Counted from the first letter of the stretch, positions 31,620 through 44,267 are shown. The stretch is 64,000 nt of DNA from Lumbricus rubellus (GCA_945859605.1 OX243815.1:39977959-40041958), one strand, 5' to 3'. A program made the numbers and translations. The notes: a model not told the origin generated them from the letters alone.

Positions 31620-33229
31620 ATGAAGTCGCTCTTTTTCATCGCTGCAGTGGCAATCATCAGCCAAGTCGATCTAGCGCAGGCGACCTTATTTCCTTCATTA
31701 ACCGTGGATTCGTCAGAGAACCTACCTGCTGCCAACCTTGCCATCGACGCGATCACCAGACAAACAGGCTATCCTTGCAGGCTCAACTCAATCCTGCGCG
31801 CTGAACCGCAGGCATGTATACGGTCCATTGTACAATAGTGGCTAAACCTCTTTCTCTACATCTACTATCACTAACGATGCACTATGCATTTTTATGCTAT
31901 ATTAACTGGATTTTCATTAGTTATAAATTACTATAGAATACTATTAGCAAATAATGTCTTCTTTTGATTCGGATGCTAGTGTATTATCACTTGGTCGGCC
32001 TATTAGAAATACAATTAGAGGCCGTATTAAAATTGTTTGTATTTTTATAAATACTATTCCTATTAAATTATATTGATAGGCTAGGCTACTGTTCTTTACA
32101 TTACAGTTACCATCATAAGTAGAATAGTTAGGGATTTTATTGAGAGCCTTGAAAACACTGAAAAGTCAATTTATGGCTATAGGGCCTAAGCAACTTTTTG
32201 TCTAAGCTTCATTCAGGCCTTCATGAACTCACCGTGACGTGACGTCTCTCTGTACTTGAAGAAAGTCTCAAATCGTTCTCATTCAACGCGATTCTGTGCA
32301 TCAAGACGTGCTAACTCCTCATAGCGGCATATATATATATATATATATCCATAACTAACACGAATAAAACAATCTAACGGCGAAAATGCTTTCTTTTTGC
32401 TTTCACAGTTATCGGGCACCAATGTCGGCCTCAAGTTGACACTTGATGTTTCCGTACAGATTGGTGACACTTGGAAGGTAAAGCGATTTTGTTTTCTATT
32501 TCATACTCTCGTATAGCAGTTTGTGAAACGTGTCTGAATAGCTTAACTGTCTAGGCAAAGGATGACCGGTATAGAAGAGTGAATGATTGGTTCTTTTATT
32601 GTATTATAGGAGCTGTCATAATATACTATATATGGTGATATTGTTTACTATTATTTACTACTATTTACTTCCGTAAATTTCAAAAGTGCAGCAATTTCTT
32701 AAGATGACAGTTTAACATCCTACTATTGCAATATAAATGCAAAAATTAGGGAACAGCGCACATCCTCATCCCCAAAGCCCTCCCCAATCGTCTGTCTACC
32801 CATCACCCCACCGAAACTTTGATCCCCAAAGGAGGGGATAGATTAAAAACCGCCAGCGGCCAGTTCACTGAGAGAGAATTTTTATAATAGTAAGCATATT
32901 GAAGTTTAGCATAATTCAGAACTCCTGAGTGTCATGATCGTATCAATATCATTGAGCGTCATTTTTAGCCACCTCGAGCCCAAGGCAATAGGCTACCCGT
33001 TGGAATCACTACAACAGCCTTGTAGAAGTAACTATTAGGCTATACTTGATAAGATTAATAAAGAAGCACACCACAATAATTATGTTCGTGACTTCATGTC
33101 AACTTTAATTCTACCTTGTAGAACGTCCAGTGTGACGCCTTTGTCATTCTTGGGCTTCCGTTGCATTACGTGAAAGGTATCGGATGTGCAGGTCTCTTCG
33201 CCTTCACCGAAGCAGCCGGGCTATTTTAA
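31620..33229 (+). CDS. Secreted cystatin-like protein, three exons (gene A)
   Basis: Exons 31620-31811, 32409-32477 and 33122-33229 join to 122 codons plus stop, with both introns in phase 0. Intron 1 uses a GC donor (CAG|GCATGT) and a good acceptor (TTTGCTTTCACAG); intron 2 is GT-AG. The protein has a signal peptide (residues 1-20). A helix follows (AANLAIDAITRQTG), then at the exon 1/2 junction Q-L-S-G-T-N, which resembles the cystatin QxVxG loop. After it come alternating strands (GLKLTLDVSVQIGDTW, QCDAFVILGLPL) and two cysteines in exon 3. Length and exon layout fit a single cystatin domain. Likely a secreted cysteine-protease inhibitor or a cystatin-fold defence protein; the inhibitory loop is one residue short, so activity is uncertain. 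The start is the ATG beginning the sequence shared with gene B; the upstream frame is 5' UTR. Confidence 0.75.
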
Positions 33230-33447
33230 TTCGACAAGACCAGATCAATGTGGCTTTGTTGCATTCTCGCTAACCATTGAACAGTTAGGCTTAGCGCTTT
33301 TCTTTCTCCTGCGCTCATTCGTTTTGGTTCGAAACAGCAACTGATGCGCAAAGATGAACTGTGTAATTGCAACTATTTCATTCGTTTAGATTCTGTATTT
33401 ATCCGTTTGAATTCATAGACACTTTTGGGCTAAACCATAGAATAGAT

Positions 33448-33453
33448 AATAAA
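33448..33453 (+). terminator. Polyadenylation signal of gene A
   Basis: AATAAA about 220 bp after the stop codon. It is the first one downstream. Confidence 0.5.
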
Positions 33454-34145
33454 TGTTTTGCAAAGATTACTATCTGTCTTTTTGGCTGAGTGACATTGAA
33501 TTAGAGAACAATCAAACTATAATAGTCATTACCATCTGCAAAACAAAATACGATACGTTGCAGTAGGCTACAAATCAACTCAGATAATCAAGACAAATGT
33601 TGCAACACAGGCGAATTCAAGTTGCCTCGTTTCTTGGTATCAGTCGACTAATCGAATAGAATAGACTAATAAATTAATCACTTGTACTTTAAAATACTGA
33701 CAACTGTGGCATAACAGGAGTTTAGAATCGCACTCTCGATAATACATTCAGTCGATTTTGGCGTTCCACAAAGATCAAACCAAGAATCTTTATTATTTCT
33801 TATTTTCATTTATGACCTTCCATTCTTCCAAACATATCTCCATTAATTTTATGTGCTTGTACTTTTCCAGACGACACTATAGAGTCTTTCATTCCCACAG
33901 ACTAGCATACACCAAATGTTGAATGTCCATTGTCCAAGTTATTCAGATTGGTAATTGGTTCTGTGCCAATAAATTATCACTTGGCCTTGATAAAACCAGT
34001 TATATAATGTACAATTAAGGTCCCATAGGGCATAAGAGAATTTATTTCACAATGCAAGTATCTTATGCATTGATAGTCACTTCATTACTAACGTATAACT
34101 GTCAGCCAAATGTGTATAGTCTATATGTGTTATATTAGATCAGTT
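33454..34145. other. No gene seen
   Basis: AT-rich DNA downstream of gene A without coding signal. Confidence 0.4.
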
Positions 34146-34148
34146 AAT

Positions 34149-34375
34149 TGGACTCGGTGATGTAGTGGCAAGTTCGTCGCCTTGTGACCGAAGGGTCGCA
34201 GGTTCGAATCTACGTCAAGTCACTACCTAGCGACCTTGAACCAATTTGCTCACCCACATTTGTCTGTGGCGAAGGCAACGGAAACCATCTCACTCGTCTC
34301 ATCCCCAGGGGCGTAAAAGCCATTAATGAACCTGCCTTCGGGCAGAGAACTCATCACCATCATCTTATTAGATCA
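34149..34375 (+). repeat. tRNA-derived SINE, second family
   Basis: The head GGACTCGGTGATGTAGTGGCAAG has one mismatch to the A box. It is followed by a B box (GGTTCGAATCT) and a body different from the SINE at 7146 (GAAGGCAACGGAAACCATCTC, CTGCCTTCGGGCAGAG). The 3' end is CATCATCTTATTAG. Confidence 0.75.
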
Positions 34376-35106
34376 ACAATTAAACAATAATCTTGGAAAG
34401 ATCACCTTACCGCCATTATTTTCTTCTAAAATAGCCAAGAATGGTGAAAATTATAAAACGAGCACCACTCCTATTGTCACCCGATGTTCGGTTAACCATT
34501 CACTAGGCTACAGCCTCATTCATATCTTGCTTATTACAACATAGCCTAATATGGGTTAAGGTCTACTTTTGAATTGTATCTACAAAGGCTAACCACTCAA
34601 TATAAACGCGCCATCCGCTATAAGGGACTTGACTCCCCTACTACTAGACAGTAAGTCAACTATCACTGTAGTTTAAGCCAAAGCTCGAGGGTACGTACCA
34701 TACGTATTCTATTTTTTGAAAGGTACGTACGTATTTTAACGTACCCTATTTTAGGGTACGTAACAATAAATAGAATACGTTAACCATTTCACTGCTCATT
34801 ATAAGGTTGTACAATTTCATTCAAGCAAACAATCACAACTCGGTATACGGTGTAGTAAATTGCTGCAATGCTATATTGTAGGCGTCTAAATTATGTTTAT
34901 CCAGCATACAATACATTGCACTCAATGCACTAATGTCAGTCAGTCGGCTGAGTTCTCCTGCAGCACTTCAAAGGTGTGTTCCTATGCGGTTGATTGATCT
35001 AAACCAGACCTGTTTGTCGGAAAAATGCATTCAATTAAATAATTATTTTTCGCATTTTTCAAAACTTTCACGTGCGTCCATTCCTTCCCATGTTCTTTGG
35101 TCATAG

Positions 35107-35650
35107 TTGAATCGCTTACTGATGCGTGGGCTATTATGTAGAATTCGCGCAGTAATTTTACACACGTTGGAGTTTACTGGTTCTGGGTTTGTGTACCGAA
35201 CTTATTCGTCGGGTTCGTCAGGGATTTTGCGTTGGAAAGGATTTTGTTCGCAAGTCGTCTTGTGTCGCCCACGTGTTCACGTTAGACGCCATCATGATGC
35301 ATGCGGTCGAGCTCAACCATCAAGACCGTGCGTCTTCATCGCTGTTGTCTGGTATTTACATCTCACCGAACTTACCGAAGGACGGTTCACGCAGGTCAGT
35401 GGAGTTAAATCGATCGGATGTTGTCTCTGGTGGCGTTCAAAACTACCGACCGACAAGCGACAAATACCTTCTATTGTGCAGTCCTTGTGCCCCGACGATA
35501 GACCGGACACGCGCGTCATCTTCTACCAGCGAGGAGCTTCAGTTTCGTCAGCGTTTCGTGTTTTCGAGCCCTGTCATCTGTCGCCGCTCTACTCTTTCGA
35601 CGCAACCTGTACCAGAGGCTCTGAACATTCCACCATCTGAAGGCTGTTGA
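35107..35650 (+). other. Unassigned open frames of 153 and 177 codons
   Basis: Two overlapping plus-strand frames (35107-35640 and 35189-35650) in GC-richer DNA. CpG is common and the sequence stands out from the AT-rich surroundings. I recognise no domain. It may be the 5' region or an untranslated part of the element that contains it. Neither frame can be called a gene from sequence alone. Confidence 0.3.
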
Positions 35651-35785
35651 CGGGATTCTGTTGGATGATTCTACGTGTCTGCGAGGGATCGCCACTGATG
35701 ACTGTTTCCGGCTTACTGTGACTTATTTTGCTAATTGATGAAATTTTCTTGTTGTTATGACAATTAACATCGGCCAGTTAGCGCA

Positions 35786-35850
35786 GAGAGCGCCTCTGAG
35801 TAGATTTCTTGAAGAGGCGCTATATAAATACTCAAAATAAATAAATAAAT
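35786..35850 (+). repeat. LINE/SINE tail
   Basis: GAGCGCCTCTGAGTAGATTTC...GAGGCGCTATATAAATAC followed by (AAAT)n, the terminal repeat of the insertion. Confidence 0.75.
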
Positions 35851-36239
35851 ATAATTATAAGATATGGACGTACTGCAACTTTCGAGTTACAGCAATTTGC
35901 AAACCAGTGACGTGTACTTATAGCTATCATCAGTAAACAGTGCAATTTGAGCTATCATCAGTAAGACAGTGCAATTTGCATTAAATTAATTATAACCGAA
36001 GAATTTATCGAATTAAATTTACTGCTACGCTACCGGAAGTACCGGTTTCAATGACGCATAGGCCTACAGTTGACGTCAGATTATACGTAGGCTATGGGTC
36101 GCCGAGTAAACCATGAATAAAATTTGTGTGTATGGTACCGTACGTATCATACGCGTATTCTATTTTTTGAAAGGTACGTGCGTATTTTAACGTATTCCAT
36201 TTTAGGGTACGCGTACCCTCGAGCTATGGTTTAAGCTAC

Positions 36240-36357
36240 TATTATCGGACAAAATTATTAGGACGGCACTGATAAAATGAATGAATGAACCTGTGCGAGC
36301 ACAATATTATTGTTACCTGCCATGGCATTTTCCCCGACTCTTCTTTCGTGCCTACGA

Positions 36358-36391
<34 letters not shown>

Positions 36392-36628
36392 ATCAATCAA
36401 TTTTTATTGGTCCGATATTCTTTCTACTGTAGGCTAAAAGAGCTTCTGATTTCTTCGACAACCCGTTTCTCATACAAACACCCGGTTGTTCTGCATCAGA
36501 TTTGCAGGAGCTTGTGTTTGCAACAGTATCCCCTTATCTGCTTATGGTTTTCATGTATTAAGAAGAGCCAGCGTCTTCATATCCTCCAGATAATTACTTG
36601 AACTTATTTCGCGCATTTATTATACTCT
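36240..36628. other. No gene; short (AATC)n run
   Basis: A (CAAT)n run of about 40 bp lies at 36359-36402. No coding signal otherwise. Confidence 0.45.
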
Positions 36629-36629
36629 G

Positions 36630-36765
36630 CAACGGATTTTCACGCCGAAGCACACGAGCAACTGCGAGTGAAGGACTTGCGCAAGATCCCTACGCGGCGG
36701 CTTGAGGTGGATTCGAACCTGCAAATCACCGGGTCCAAGGCAACTAACATATTCATACACTAGAG
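36630..36765 (-). repeat. tRNA-derived SINE fragment
   Basis: The minus strand carries a perfect B box (GGTTCGAATCC) and the body TGCGCAAGTCCTTCACTCGCAG...GCTTCGGCGTGAAA, close to the SINE at 7146. The A-box end is eroded and the LINE-type tail is missing. It is bordered by CGGGTA-rich repeats at 36770-36895. Confidence 0.7.
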
Positions 36766-36769
36766 GTCT

Positions 36770-37540
36770 GCGGGTATATCCGTAGGCCTACCCGCGGATT
36801 TACTCGTACTCTCGGGCCGAGTAGGGGTCAGATATGCATTTCACGGGTCGGGTACGGGTAGGGTCACCGCGAGTACAGGTAAACCCAGTTTTACTGGCAC
36901 CTACGTGAAATAATTACTATAGTCACATGTTTTTGTGAGTCTTGCACTGTCAAAATATTCGCTCTGACTAAATGGCAAATAATACATTCAGTCGTTCACA
37001 TAGGCCACACATACAGTCATACACAATACACATTTTATTTAGCTTTTGCAGAGCGCTTCCGCCACTGAACAGCAGCCTCATCAGCCACATGCAAAGCGGT
37101 TAAAAGACGGCGGGCCTGTTTTACTCTATTCTGTTTGCTTACTTATAAAGCGACTCTCAGAGAGCATCATCTCAGAGGCGCTCCTATAGTGCGAAGAATA
37201 GCTAGACAAAATGAGTCTTCAGAGAACAGGCAGAAACAACAGTGGCCCATACTAGATCTCGAACAAGTGATAACAGGAAGGCATTCTATATATCGTTTAT
37301 TTTTTACAAGCATAACAATAATTATTATGCCAACAACGGGTTGCTATGGAGTAATGCATAGGCCACCGCGCACTGCGCTCTGTTGTCCATGGTGACTTAA
37401 TGGTTCCTTTCACTCGCTCTGCAACAATGCAGAGGCGTTCGTTCTCTGCAGTTGGTCCAATGATCTGAAATGGACTTCTCTTGGCTATGCGACAACTCTC
37501 AAGTTTTTTCAATTTCACAAACTGTTGAAAACTGTTTTTT
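36770..37540. other. Repeat scraps, no gene
   Basis: GGTCTGCGGGTATATCCG...CGGGTACGGGTAGGGTC (36765-36895) looks like one end of a hAT-type element. An inverted LINE tail (CTCAGAGGCGCTCCT) lies at 37168-37184. No coding signal. Confidence 0.4.
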
Positions 37541-37544
37541 CCGC

Positions 37545-37622
37545 TTGATCTCGGCCCGGAGCGCCTCTGAGTAGATACCTTGAAGGGGCGCTATATAAAT
37601 TACGATTGATTGATTGATTGAC
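37545..37622 (+). repeat. LINE/SINE tail with (GATT)n end
   Basis: CCGGAGCGCCTCTGAGTAGATAC...GGGGCGCTATATAAATTAC, then GATTGATTGATTGATTG. Confidence 0.75.
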
Positions 37623-38059
37623 TTGGCATAGCCATGCAGGGCACCCGTACAAGTAAACAGTGCAGAAGTGAATTATGCCCCGAATAAATTCAAGGCAGGG
37701 ACATATTGGTGGTGCTGTGGCAGGATAACTTCTCTAGGCACACGGCTTTTACCAGAGCATTTGCACTGGTTTGCCACCAGTTTTTCCAAGCTAACATAAT
37801 TATCTTGGGTACACCAGTTACTGCAGTTGACCCAAATTTTTGTGAAAGCAGTGCATATGCCTACTGGCCAACATGTACACCGGTACATACAAAAAATAGG
37901 AACGTACGTACGTAGTTATGTAGGCTACATGTACATGTATATGCGTGCAGTAAGTACATAGTTCCATACCTACACACACGCATGCATTCATACATGTATG
38001 TATATGCAGACATGCAACATTGCAACATAGGTCTACATAAGCTTAGTGCAGCACACATA

Positions 38060-38285
38060 GGCTATAATTTATTGCCGTCGAAAAATCTTCCCTTGCAACG
38101 AGCCCACATTGATGATTGTTGATCTGCATGCAAGGCAATGTGATACTGGCCGTCACGTGGCCGATGACCGTTAAGATTTTCATCGATCCGATGAGACACG
38201 TGAATGAAAAATAAATCACATCGGATTTGACAGGATCTATGATCCAAAGGTCATCGACTCTGTTCAACAAGCGTTAACAATTGCC
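38060..38285 (-). repeat. Repeat family R1, copy 5
   Basis: The reverse complement reads TTTATGGCAATTGTTAACGC, TGAACAGAGTCGATGACC, CCTGTCAAATCCGATGTGAT, CACGTGTCTCATCGGATCGAT, parallel to 12000-12110 and 14325-14435 but more diverged. Confidence 0.7.
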
Positions 38286-41200
38286 ATAAATGCTCAAAAC
38301 TGTGGGGTCTGTAGGCTAAAGACAATCTGTTGCCCCTAGTCTTGATAGACGGGTGCAATATCAATTGAATTTATAAAACGCAAAATACACAACCATAACA
38401 TACATAAAATAAATTATAAGGCTACATGCATACTAACCTGCATTTTTAAAAGCGTTTTCTAGGCCAAACAAAAATAATACAATTATGGCAGTTAACATAA
38501 TTATGCAGTAGGCCTAATAGGCCTACTATAACATAATTTGGTTAAGAATGGCAGACCCAGAAGCGAAGGACAATCCCGCTAATAGGGCCACCCATTAATC
38601 ATGTAAAATATATTTAAAAAATAATAATTATAGCACATGACACATAACATGACACAATTGCAGGAATACAAAGATCATTAAGAAGAGCGAGAGAAAAGAA
38701 AATTATTAATATGAAATCGACAAAATAGAGTACGGTACAATGCAGCTAAATCAACAGGAAAAACAACTCTTAACTAAGGACTTAAATATGGGCTCAACTA
38801 AGAGCTTGGCGAAACTACTGAGCAGAAACCATAACTATAAAATATTCGTTAGGTTTGGAATGAAGATATGTAGGAAGAGAGTTCTAACATTTGGAGCCAG
38901 CAGGCCTACATTGTATAAGCTTAGACAATTTAACGCGATCATCGTCTGTCACCATGTATAGGAATAGAAGCCTCTGGTCACATGTCGGTATTTTGCGGTC
39001 GTGGGACTAGCATTATCATAGCTTTAAACTTGCTTCCAGCATTTTGTCTTGTTTTCTGCACTACATTTCGCTTTAGGCCTATTTCACTGTGAAATAACGA
39101 TTATAATCTGTGTTTAACTTCAAGCTGCAGACACAACACAGTAGGCTATCACTGCATTTCATAGACAGAACCGATGATCACAAGTTATCATGTACAGGAG
39201 TTGCATTTGAATATCGGCCGCCACGCAAGACGTCTATGACTTTCCACTGCTCAAATTACACATGCCATTCTGTCGAATTGAAGATTGAGTAGAACTTTTG
39301 GAAGGTAGCGAGAAGTGATTCCGCATCCCTGCGCTTTTCATCACCTCGTGCCATTGTTTACCAGTATTCTAAGGCCCTCCCATGCGCTACTGTAACTCAT
39401 AAGCATCTATTTAAACAACTTTTGATACCCTGGCTTTTTCTATCGATTGCCTTCGTTTTCTTTATCTAGAATTCCAGATGCCATAATTATGACGCATGTT
39501 CTCAAAGAATTAAATAGTTGGCTAACATGTAGATAAACTCGCTGTAGGCGGTTGCGACTGTTTATTGACATCTCAATTAACTTTCGCAGTGGGTAGCAGG
39601 TTGTTTATAAGGAAATAATTCATCATATAACAGAAAACGACTATCAAACTGACTGATAATACGTCTCATTCAAATGTAATGTATCAACGTCATGGTTCTG
39701 AAATCATGCCAGCCAGCACTAGGAGCACCATTGCACCAAACATTTACAATATTGGAATGCTATCATTGCTGGAAGCGCGGGGCCCAAGGCGGCTGCCTCG
39801 CTCGCCTTGTCTAATCTAGACGTCTCTGGGGGGGGAGTTCTCCCAGGATTGGCATTCCCCCCATAAAAATCTGACAAATTGATAATAGTTTTTAATTGCT
39901 TTTTGCATCATTATTTTACAAAAAGTGTTATAATATTGTAATGAAGACAATTCATAGTCATATACAGAGATAGATATAGATAAGGATACATGACTTGAGC
40001 ACAGGACATAGGACATAATTATATGAATACATTCCGTCAATCATGGCGAGGCACGCACACACATCGCCTCACACTATTTGCTCCACTTCTAGGAAAGCCG
40101 TGCCGGGGGCACCAATCGCGCAGAGAGGCAGAATATCATTGGACGTCAACTAGACACTATAGAAACAGCTATGGTATATAATCCAATGCAAGCAAGAAAT
40201 CTGCGCGGTCCAGTCTGGATAAAGGAGGGTGCAGGGTGCAGGGTGCAGGGTGCACATACGTGCACATGTTAAGAGCTTAGTAGTTAGGAGTTGCAGTTAG
40301 AATTCAGGATCCATAGCGATTCATCCATTAGTCTCAGCCCTCTGTAGCTGTCTAGCAAGCAATTAAGTAGGATAGTCTGTTCTGGAGTTTGAAGATAAGA
40401 ACGGTGTCATTTAGGCCAAACTAGGATTATAGGCCTAGCTGGTTAAAGTGTTACGTCGTAGACTTATACATGCGAATGATAGATATATCATATTCGGATC
40501 TGACTGTGCTGAGATAATAATAATATTTTATATGAAAACACAATCTAGAGTTGTCATTCTTAGTTAGGCCTTCTCCGTGAGTTGGTAGGTAAGTGAGTTA
40601 GTTCATCTCCCCCGTACTTCTCTGCATATAGGGAACTCTGACCCTGATATCCTTGGGTAAGGAATCAAATCATGATATAATATAAGGTGATATTATTCAC
40701 TGTTATATGATTATATATAGGGCCTAAGGCTATTATTTACTAATATAGTATATGATAGGCCACCTATCCTATTGTAGTGAGTATCATTAACTGTATATAG
40801 TTGTACAAATACTATTTTTTTCAACCAAACACAGAGATGACATCCCCTCCAGAAACATTAGACTAAATTATAATATTTAGTTGCTGTTTACGTCATTGTA
40901 TTGACAGCTTAAAATGCTATCATTGCTATGTGGAAATTCAAAAAAGTGTTGGGTGGGGCACATCCCCTCCCACACCCCTCCCCTCTCGACATGGGACGCT
41001 CGATTGTCCCTCTTCCCGAAATCTGGATCCACCAGAGGACGGGTCTTTAGATTAATAACTGGGATTGGGCCTGATTGTAGCCCGAAACCAAGTGTTTTCG
41101 TCAATTTCCTCACACAGGTATCTCCTCAGTTTGAACACCCCACCTTTGTAGTGCAAGTCTATTGCACAGCCAAAAACCTACAACGGACAAAGAAATCGTA

Positions 41201-41950
41201 AACTTTAAACTTTTAAAGCGTCACTCGCAGGGCACCAATTTATTCACTAGGCTGCGTCGTGTCAGAGGGGTATCCAAAGGGTAATCGGAAAGAGGTCCGA
41301 GTCTGGTTCCATTAATTATCAGAAGTGCAGCGTAACTTCGGTGGAGAATTGGAAGGTGCAACATCAGGCAGGTCGGTATAGCCTACATGTGAATTCTTAA
41401 GGAGGTGAAATTAGGGTCGAGAAAGAGTGAGAACGGATGGTGGTCGGATAGAGTGATTTGGCTGGATGGTCATCAGTTCTGTCGAATGGAAAAAAGCAAA
41501 AACTTTATGCCAACCAAGCCCCTATGACACAATTATCATTTCAATCAACGTTCTAATGTCCCTGCCTAGGGAGTCGGGACACCAATTAATATATTGAGTC
41601 GAAGATGGCCATGACAAAATCTTTGCAAAATCAACATAGTGATTGGCAAAAGTGATAAAGCGCAATCAAGCAACGTATACTAGAAAACGGAAGAGAAAAC
41701 AAAACAAAATTAAGGGTAGCAGAAAAGCTCAACGCTGCTGAATTACAAACACTAATGAAAAAAGAACAAAAAGCTTAACTGCCGTTACCGAACATAGACC
41801 TACTGCAATGCATACATTGTACGAACAGTACTTTACCTTCATTAGGTAGGATACCTTCTATTAGAAAGGCGCTAAATTTCTTCTGAATAGTCCAAATACT
41901 GGGCTCAATTGTATTTCCCTTGGAATTTTTCCCCAAGTGGAGATCCCATG
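38286..41950. other. No gene seen
   Basis: 3.7 kb of AT-rich DNA. Minor items are GCAGGGT repeated four times at 40231-40252, and GGCCCAAGGCGGCTGCCTCGC at 39780, which resembles an element end without a partner. The open frames at 39816, 40877 and 40914 lack any motif. Confidence 0.45.
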
Positions 41951-41956
41951 CAGTAG

Positions 41957-42268
41957 ACAAGTCCGTAGCCAGGATTTAATTTCGGGGGTGTTTTCTCGAC
42001 CATGAATTTTAGGATGAGTAGGCCTATATGTTGCGGCCAACTTTTTTGTTTGGGCGAAATTTTCTTGATGTCCTTGTTTTTACCTTTTTGTCTCGTAATA
42101 CGTTCACGGAGGGGCAAAAACTATTTTCTGCTCGAAATTACACTACACACTTTAATTCTTACATTACATGTAGGCCTATATGCTAGTTAATGCATTATTT
42201 CAATTTTACATATTTCATTTGGGGGAGGGTGTTCAAACACCCAAAACACCCCCTAGATACGGCCTTGT
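41957..42268. mobile_element. MITE, 312 bp, with 6 bp target duplication
   Basis: The ends ACAAGTCCGTAGCCAGGAT and ATACGGCCTTGT are inverted. Flanks CAGTAG at 41951-41956 and 42269-42274 are identical. The arms include GGGGGTGTTTT on one side and AAAACACCCCC on the other. Superfamily not certain. Confidence 0.8.
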
Positions 42269-42942
42269 CAGTAGATATAATAGAAAACAGGCGTGTGTTA
42301 GTGCGAACATAGTTTCGGCGATACGAGAAAAAGAGTATCCTGCCATGGAAATCAATCAAGCAAAAATACAATAGAATAAAGAGGTATTTTTGTGGACATT
42401 GCGGAAGTTGTGCAAGTTGAAAGAGGTTGAAAGTTGTGCAAAGAGTATCAATGAGGAATGCAGTCAGAAATATGAGGGTCAGAATATGAAGTACATATCC
42501 AAGATTCGTGAACGGAATGAGATAAGGTGGACGCATATTCGTAGGAGGCGGGAATCTGAAGACAAGTGCCCCAATTTCGGGCGTCTATGCTTTTCCGAAA
42601 AGTAGGCAACGGGAAATTATTAAACAAACTAGGCCTACTTTAAGTTCAACACTCATTTAGCACAGCTCATTATTTCTCAGCTCATGGGTTCCCTAAGCTT
42701 ATACATAAAACTAGGCCTATAATGAAGAAGAGAAATAAACAAATTAATCAAATTCATAAAAGTGCGGGCACGACTAATGATGCAGTACCATAATCAGATT
42801 ATTGATCTAAATAATAATTATTAGGAATTTATTCACTTGTTCATTGAAGTTTAAACTGATCATTGTTAGTGTCAGCATTATTACGGTATACTTTATAAGG
42901 CATCAATCTTAAACTTTGTTTATAAAACTACCTAGCCTGGGT

Positions 42943-44259
42943 TAGACCTGGGTGTCGACCCCAATAAGTCGACCCCAGTCGACTTGGTCATCCCAAGTCG
43001 GGTCGGGTCGTTTCTGCTCACCGCAACTGACCCCAAGTCGAATTTTGTAGAGAGAAGTCACTTGAAGTTGTTTTTACCCCAAGTCGACTTAAACCGACTT
43101 GAGACACAAACATAGTTAAATTTGTCACTTTAAACCATTGATCGTGAGACTATGACAACTTTTGAGCAGCTTTTGTAGTGTGTTTACAAGAATGAGTGAG
43201 GCCTTTGCTAAACAGAGACTTAGCCTACACTGATTATGTTACCCGTAGGCTATCGTGCAGACTGCCGTCTGCCGATCTATTCTTATAATGTGTTATTCTA
43301 TGCTAAAGCGTCACGCTTAGGCATAAAATGGTGAAACAAAATGGTATTAAAATATTAGCACAAATGTCATGTGCTTATCAAGACATGAACATGGGCAAAT
43401 AAGTGAACTTCTATAATATAGTGGTCCGTGAATTCGGCGCAAAGAAAGCTGGATCTACAAGGCCTATAAAAAATTGATAGTTTGGCGCTATATATATATA
43501 GGCTACTTTGGTACGCTGAATCTGCATGCTGTAATTGTATACGGGCCAATTGGACAATGATCATATCGAAAGACTTTACTGTCAGTGAGTTGGCCTAGGC
43601 TACTATAGGTCTAGTAGGCCTATAGTAGCCTACTGCCGGATGATGCTCCTGCAATGCTATTTGCTAAGTTGCGGAATGATGTTAGTGCTAAATAATAATG
43701 AAAACAGAATTACAAATTAGGCCTAACATAACACGCCATTCAGTGCAACCAGTCAGCGGTAGGCCTACCCCATTTATCTTAGACCTTGCGCGGGTTACAA
43801 ATTGATTTAATATTAATATTAATAATAAAAAATTATAATAATGAGTGTAATCTGAATAATCAGACAATAGACAAGCTAAAATTCATAGGTCTAATAATTT
43901 GCCGTCGCATTGTCTAGGCTAGGTTTACTATAGATGGCCCAATTAAAGCATCGCCAAACTTTCAAACTGAAACACAAACAGCCTGAAATGGGCTTAATAA
44001 AACTTTAACAAATTCATGCATCAATTAAGTGTTGAGGCCTCATTACTCATTGGTAGCTTGACTTCTTGAATTAGTAGCCGTACGTAGACCTAGGCTAATG
44101 GATATTAGCCAGAAGTCGACTTCAAGTCGGAAGTCGGTTGTTTTTCTGCCAAGTCGGGTCAAGTCGTTTTGACTCCAAGAAGTCGACTTCAAGTCGACCT
44201 CAAGTCACTTTAGGGCCAAGTGGGGTCAGATTAGCTGACCAAAGTCACTCCCAGGTCTA
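42943..44259. mobile_element. hAT-type non-autonomous element
   Basis: The left end TAGACCTGGGTGTCGACCCC is inverted at the right end (...CACTCCCAGGTCTA). An 8 bp duplication GCCTGGGT flanks it (42935-42942 and 44260-44267). Both subterminal regions are dense in AAGTCGACTTG-type motifs (about a dozen in all), the usual arrangement of hAT transposase binding sites. The interior has no open frame resembling a transposase. Confidence 0.88.
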
Positions 44260-44267
44260 GCCTGGGT

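Larger units (their letters stand above)
34668..36239. mobile_element. TIR-bounded DNA element, class unknown
   Basis: The left end GTAGTTTAAGCCAAAGCTCGAGGGTACG is inverted at the right end, with three mismatches in 28. Just inside each end the same subterminal block occurs in the same orientation (CGTATTCTATTTTTTGAAAGGTACGT, then ATTTTAACGTA and TTTTAGGGTACG), at about 34700 and 36148. The target duplication is unclear. Inside are an unassigned open region (35107-35650) and a LINE tail (35786-35850), so it is composite. No transposase recognised. Confidence 0.65.
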
